Below, piece after piece: positions 61,169-64,000 of a stretch of DNA of 64,000 nucleotides; position 1 is the first letter of the stretch; each line of letters begins with the position of its first letter. The stretch lies in contig NZ_JACCBA010000001.1 of NCBI RefSeq assembly GCF_013409365.1, positions 7,068,001-7,132,000 of the forward strand. Reading direction: 5' to 3'. The translations under genes and the position numbers were made by a program. The stretch is from Actinomadura luteofluorescens (GTDB taxonomy: Bacteria; Actinomycetota; Actinomycetes; Streptosporangiales; Streptosporangiaceae). The notes beneath the pieces were generated by a model. The model had not been told where the DNA came from. It worked only from the letters and a program-made list of their open reading frames with translations, and did not search any database.

Positions 61169-63607
61169 GTGACCGAGCGTTATCCGGATCAGTGGGAGGC
61201 CGACGTCGTCCTCAGCGACGGCGGGACGGCCCATCTGCGTCCCATCCGGCCCGAGGACGCCGATCTCCTGCGCACGTTCCACGCGCGGCTGTCCCCGGAG
61301 TCGATCTACTACCGGTTCTTCTCGCCGCGCCCCCAGCTGTCGGACCGCGAGGTCGAGCACTTCACGACCGTCGACTACGACCGGCGCGCCGCGCTGATCG
61401 CCACGATCGCGGGGGAGATGGTGGCGGTCGTCCGCTACGACCGGCTCGCCGACCGGCCGGAGACGGCGGAGGTGGCGTTCCTCGTGGAGGACGCGCACCA
61501 GGGCCGCGGGCTCGGCGCGGTGCTGCTGGAGCACATCGCGGCGGCGGCGCGGGAGCGGGGGGTGCGCCGGTTCGTGGCGAGCGTCCTGCCGGACAACCGC
61601 CGGATGACCCGGGTGTTCCGGGAGGCGGGGTACCGGGCGGAGCAGCGCTTCGAGGAGGGCGTGATCGAGCTCGTCCTCGACCTGGAGCCGACCGACACCT
61701 CGCTGGAGGTCATGACGGCGCGCGAGCACCGGGCCGAGTCGCGGTCGATCCAGCGGCTGCTGTTCCCGGGGTCGGTGGCGGTGATCGGGGCGAGCCGGGC
61801 CGAGCACAGCGTCGGCCAGACGGTCCTGCGGAACCTGCTCTCCGGGGACTTCAGCGGCCCCGTGTACCCGGTGCACCCGACGGCGGTCGCGGTGGCCGGG
61901 GTCCGTGCGTACGCGTCCGTCCTGGAGATCCCGGACGACGTGGACCTCGCGGTCGTGGCGGTGCGGGCAGACGCCGTCCACGAGGTCGTGGAGGAGTGCG
62001 CGGGCAAGGGCGTGCGGGGGCTGGTCGTCGTGTCGTCCGGCTTCGGCGAGGTGGGGGAGGAAGGACGGGCGGCCCAGGAGCAACTGGTGCGCCTGGCGCG
62101 CGCCTACGGGATGCGGGTCGTCGGCCCCAACTGCCTCGGCATCGCCAACACCGACCCCGACGTGCGGCTGAACGCGACCTTGGCGCCGACCATGCCGGGG
62201 CGGGGTCCGGTGGGGTTCTTCTCCCAGTCGGGTGCGCTGGGCATCGCCATCTTGCAGCGGACCGCCGCACGCGGCCTCGGCCTGTCGACGTTCGTCTCGG
62301 CGGGGAACCGGGCGGACGTCTCCGGCAACGACCTGATGCAGTACTGGGAGGAGGACCCGGCCACCAGGGCCGTCCTGCTGTACCTGGAGTCGCTGGGCAA
62401 CCCCCGCAAGTTCGCGCGGCTGGCGCGCAGGCTCGGCCGCCGCAAGCCGATCGTGGCGGTGAAGAGCGGGCGCAGCACGCAGGGCGTCCCGATCGGGCAC
62501 GCGGCGCGGGCGCTCACCCTGCCCGACCACGCGGTCAGCGCGCTGTTCGAGCAGGCCGGCGTGATCCGGGTGGAGGACCTGGCGGAGCTGTTCGACGTGG
62601 CGCAGGTGCTGGCCTACCAGCCGCTCCCGGCCGGCGACCGCATCGCGATCATCGACAACTCCAACTCGCTGGGCCTGCTGGCACAGGACGAGGCCGTCGC
62701 GCTCGGCCTGGAGGTCCGGCCCCGCATCGACCTCGGCCCCCGCGCCGACGCCGACGACTACGAGGCCGCCCTCGCCGGGGCGCTGGACGACGACACGGTC
62801 GACGCGGTCGTGGCGCTGTTCACGCCCCCGACGATCGGCGGCTACGACCTGCGCGTCCCCGAGCGGATCCTCCGGCTGTCCGCCGAGGGCAGGAAACCGA
62901 TCGTGGCGACCTATCTCGGCACCGAGGGCATGCCCGCCGACCTGCGCGTCACCGGCCCCGACGGGATGGCGGCGGAGGGCTCAGTGCCGTCCTACACGGC
63001 GCCCGAGGACGCCGTCCGGGCGCTGGCGTACGTGATCCGGTACGCGCGGTGGCGGCAGCGTCCCCCCGGCCGCATGCCGGTGTTCGAGAACGTGGACCGC
63101 GCCAAGGCGCGCGAGCTGGTCGCCGCGTGGCTGGGCGACGGCGGCCCCGTGGAGGTCGCGCCCGAGCAGGCGGCGGAGCTTCTGGCCTGCTACGGCATCG
63201 GGCTCGCCGGCGGGACGGACGGGGTCGCGACCCGCATCGTCGTGAGGGAGGATCCCTCGTTCGGGGCGCTGATCTCCTTCGGGATCGCCGACGAGACCGC
63301 CGAGCTGCTGGAGGACCGCGCCTACCGCCTGTCGCCGCTGGCGGACGCGGAGGCGGCGGAGATGATCCGCGCGATCCGCACCGCCCCGCTGCTGCTGGGG
63401 CACCGGGGCGCCGATCCGGTGAACCTCGGGGCCCTGGAGGAACTGCTGCTGCGCGCGTCCCGCCTCGGCTACGACCTTCCGGAGGTGGCGCGGCTGGAGC
63501 TGAGCCCCGTCATGGTCGGCCCGTCCGGTGTCGCGGTGCGGGCGGTGACGCTCACCTTGCAGCGCCCCCTCGGCCCACGCCCCGAACTGGAGCCGCGCCA
63601 CCTCTGA
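61169..63607 (+). CDS. Pat-type protein acetyltransferase: GNAT plus NDP-forming acyl-CoA synthetase domain, shortened
   Basis: The 812-aa protein has an N-terminal GNAT domain (FLVEDAHQGRGLGAVLLEHI, residues about 106-125), then a CoA-binding domain (VAVIGASRAEHSVGQTV), a ligase domain (GFFSQSGALGIAIL) and an ATP-grasp-like end. Pat enzymes acetylate lysines of acetyl-CoA synthetase and other proteins in response to ligands bound by the large domain. Family members are usually about 900 aa. Here the ATP-grasp region jumps from LLACYGIGLAGG directly to RIVVREDPSFGALISFG, so about 100 residues seem missing without breaking the frame. The acetyltransferase part is intact. Confidence 0.9.
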   Translation: MTERYPDQWEADVVLSDGGTAHLRPIRPEDADLLRTFHARLSPESIYYRFFSPRPQLSDREVEHFTTVDYDRRAALIATIAGEMVAVVRYDRLADRPETAEVAFLVEDAHQGRGLGAVLLEHIAAAARERGVRRFVASVLPDNRRMTRVFREAGYRAEQRFEEGVIELVLDLEPTDTSLEVMTAREHRAESRSIQRLLFPGSVAVIGASRAEHSVGQTVLRNLLSGDFSGPVYPVHPTAVAVAGVRAYASVLEIPDDVDLAVVAVRADAVHEVVEECAGKGVRGLVVVSSGFGEVGEEGRAAQEQLVRLARAYGMRVVGPNCLGIANTDPDVRLNATLAPTMPGRGPVGFFSQSGALGIAILQRTAARGLGLSTFVSAGNRADVSGNDLMQYWEEDPATRAVLLYLESLGNPRKFARLARRLGRRKPIVAVKSGRSTQGVPIGHAARALTLPDHAVSALFEQAGVIRVEDLAELFDVAQVLAYQPLPAGDRIAIIDNSNSLGLLAQDEAVALGLEVRPRIDLGPRADADDYEAALAGALDDDTVDAVVALFTPPTIGGYDLRVPERILRLSAEGRKPIVATYLGTEGMPADLRVTGPDGMAAEGSVPSYTAPEDAVRALAYVIRYARWRQRPPGRMPVFENVDRAKARELVAAWLGDGGPVEVAPEQAAELLACYGIGLAGGTDGVATRIVVREDPSFGALISFGIADETAELLEDRAYRLSPLADAEAAEMIRAIRTAPLLLGHRGADPVNLGALEELLLRASRLGYDLPEVARLELSPVMVGPSGVAVRAVTLTLQRPLGPRPELEPRHL

Positions 63608-63622
63608 CCCGGCCCTGAGGCG

Positions 63623-63940
63623 TCAGCCCGGGGGCGGGGGAGGGCTGGGCTCCGGGGTCGGCGGGACGGGGTCGGGCGCGGGCCCCGGCGGGAACGGCTC
63701 CGGTCCGGGAGCGGGCGGGGACGGCTCGGGCGGCGGTCCGGGAGGCATGGGCTCCGGCGGCGGGCCCGGCGGCACCGGCTCCGGCGAGGGACCGGGCGGG
63801 ACGGGGCCGGGCGGCTGCGGCGCGGGACCCGGGGCGGGGCCGGGCGGCGGCTGGGGCGGCACCGGGGGCTGCGGGGGAGGCGCCGGGTCCGGCGTGGGCG
63901 GCGGCACCGGCGGCGGGGTCGGCAGTGGATGCTCGTCCAT
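63623..63940 (-). CDS. Proline-rich low-complexity protein
   Basis: The 105-aa frame consists almost wholly of PPGPxPEP-type repeats after MDEHPLPTPPPVPP. Such frames can be chance products of GC-rich DNA, but the start codon, the steady repeat rhythm and the position just inside the convergent Pat gene favour a real gene. It would be an extended, disordered chain with no membrane segment. Function unknown. The start is ATG at 63940 or GTG at 63946. Confidence 0.45.
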   Translation of the reverse strand: MDEHPLPTPPPVPPPTPDPAPPPQPPVPPQPPPGPAPGPAPQPPGPVPPGPSPEPVPPGPPPEPMPPGPPPEPSPPAPGPEPFPPGPAPDPVPPTPEPSPPPPPG

Positions 63941-63965
63941 GCCCACCCTCTACCCCGCACACGGA

Positions 63966-63995
63966 CATATGACCGTGCGCCGCGGCGGTCATGTG
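63966..63995. promoter_or_regulatory. Inverted repeat upstream of the proline-rich gene
   Basis: CATATGACCG and CGGTCATGTG form an inverted repeat (9 of 10 positions) around ten bases. It lies upstream of the proline-rich gene and of whatever begins beyond the window edge, and looks like a repressor site. Confidence 0.4.
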
Positions 63996-64000
63996 CGCGT

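Noticed and set aside
63623..63940. Treating the proline-rich frame as mere chance sequence
   Set aside because: I kept it as a low-confidence gene because of its start codon, regular repeat rhythm and tight convergent placement, but it could still be spurious.

Overview
The window is 64 kb of very GC-rich chromosomal DNA. It has strong G/C preference at third codon positions, frequent GTG and TTG starts, many 4-base start/stop overlaps (ATGA or GTGA) and many apparently leaderless promoters. With an HrdB-like principal sigma factor, a three-helix-bundle dimerization protein, a DUF7455-type zinc protein, NarL-type two-component pairs and an STM4011-STM4015 cluster, this points to a filamentous actinobacterium. 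My best guess is the Streptosporangiales/Thermomonosporaceae (Actinomadura-like); that family-level guess is inference. I found no rRNA, tRNA, CRISPR array, insertion sequence or prophage.

Left part (1-13.2 kb): the end of a tandem CbxX/CfqX-type AAA+ ATPase (cut by the window edge), an AlkZ/YcaQ-type winged-helix protein and a histidine phosphatase, all on the plus strand. Facing them is a long minus-strand run: an uncharacterised 542-aa protein, two paralogous TY-Chap/SseB-like proteins with Pro/Ala-rich tails, a small coupled protein, and pxpABC (5-oxoprolinase). A membrane cytochrome b with a Tat-type molybdopterin oxidoreductase follows.

Middle part (13.2-42.4 kb): housekeeping and signalling. 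It holds a HhH-GPD DNA-repair protein, a PAS-GAF-SpoIIE phosphatase directly upstream of the principal sigma factor gene, yaaA, and an ABC-2 exporter. Topoisomerase IV subunits B (22.5 kb) and A (30.8 kb) are separated by a two-component module and small genes. Then come an FMN 2-hydroxyacid oxidase, a GH13 hydrolase, an orphan ABC ATPase with a second two-component pair, a TetR-SDR pair with visible operators, and a third two-component pair with a DUF4097 protein.

Right part (42.4-64 kb): a metNIQ methionine importer, preceded by a possible Cys-rich leader peptide, runs into a complete STM4015-STM4015-STM4014-STM4013-STM4012-STM4011 cluster: two leucine-rich-repeat-like proteins, an ATP-grasp-like protein, a sulfatase-fold hydrolase and two radical SAM enzymes, mostly with overlapping starts and stops. 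This is the best candidate for an undescribed system: its gene content looks like a peptide- or protein-modifying pathway whose substrate is unknown. It ends at a perfect 16-bp-stem bidirectional terminator shared with a WYL regulator. Beyond it lie a YdeI-like protein, a DUF6745-type gene pair, a ThrE-like exporter, a RecQ helicase fused to a phosphoribosyltransferase-like domain, a cluster of strong hairpins, a LysR regulator, a PfkB kinase and a Pat-type protein acetyltransferase that seems to lack part of its ATP-grasp region.
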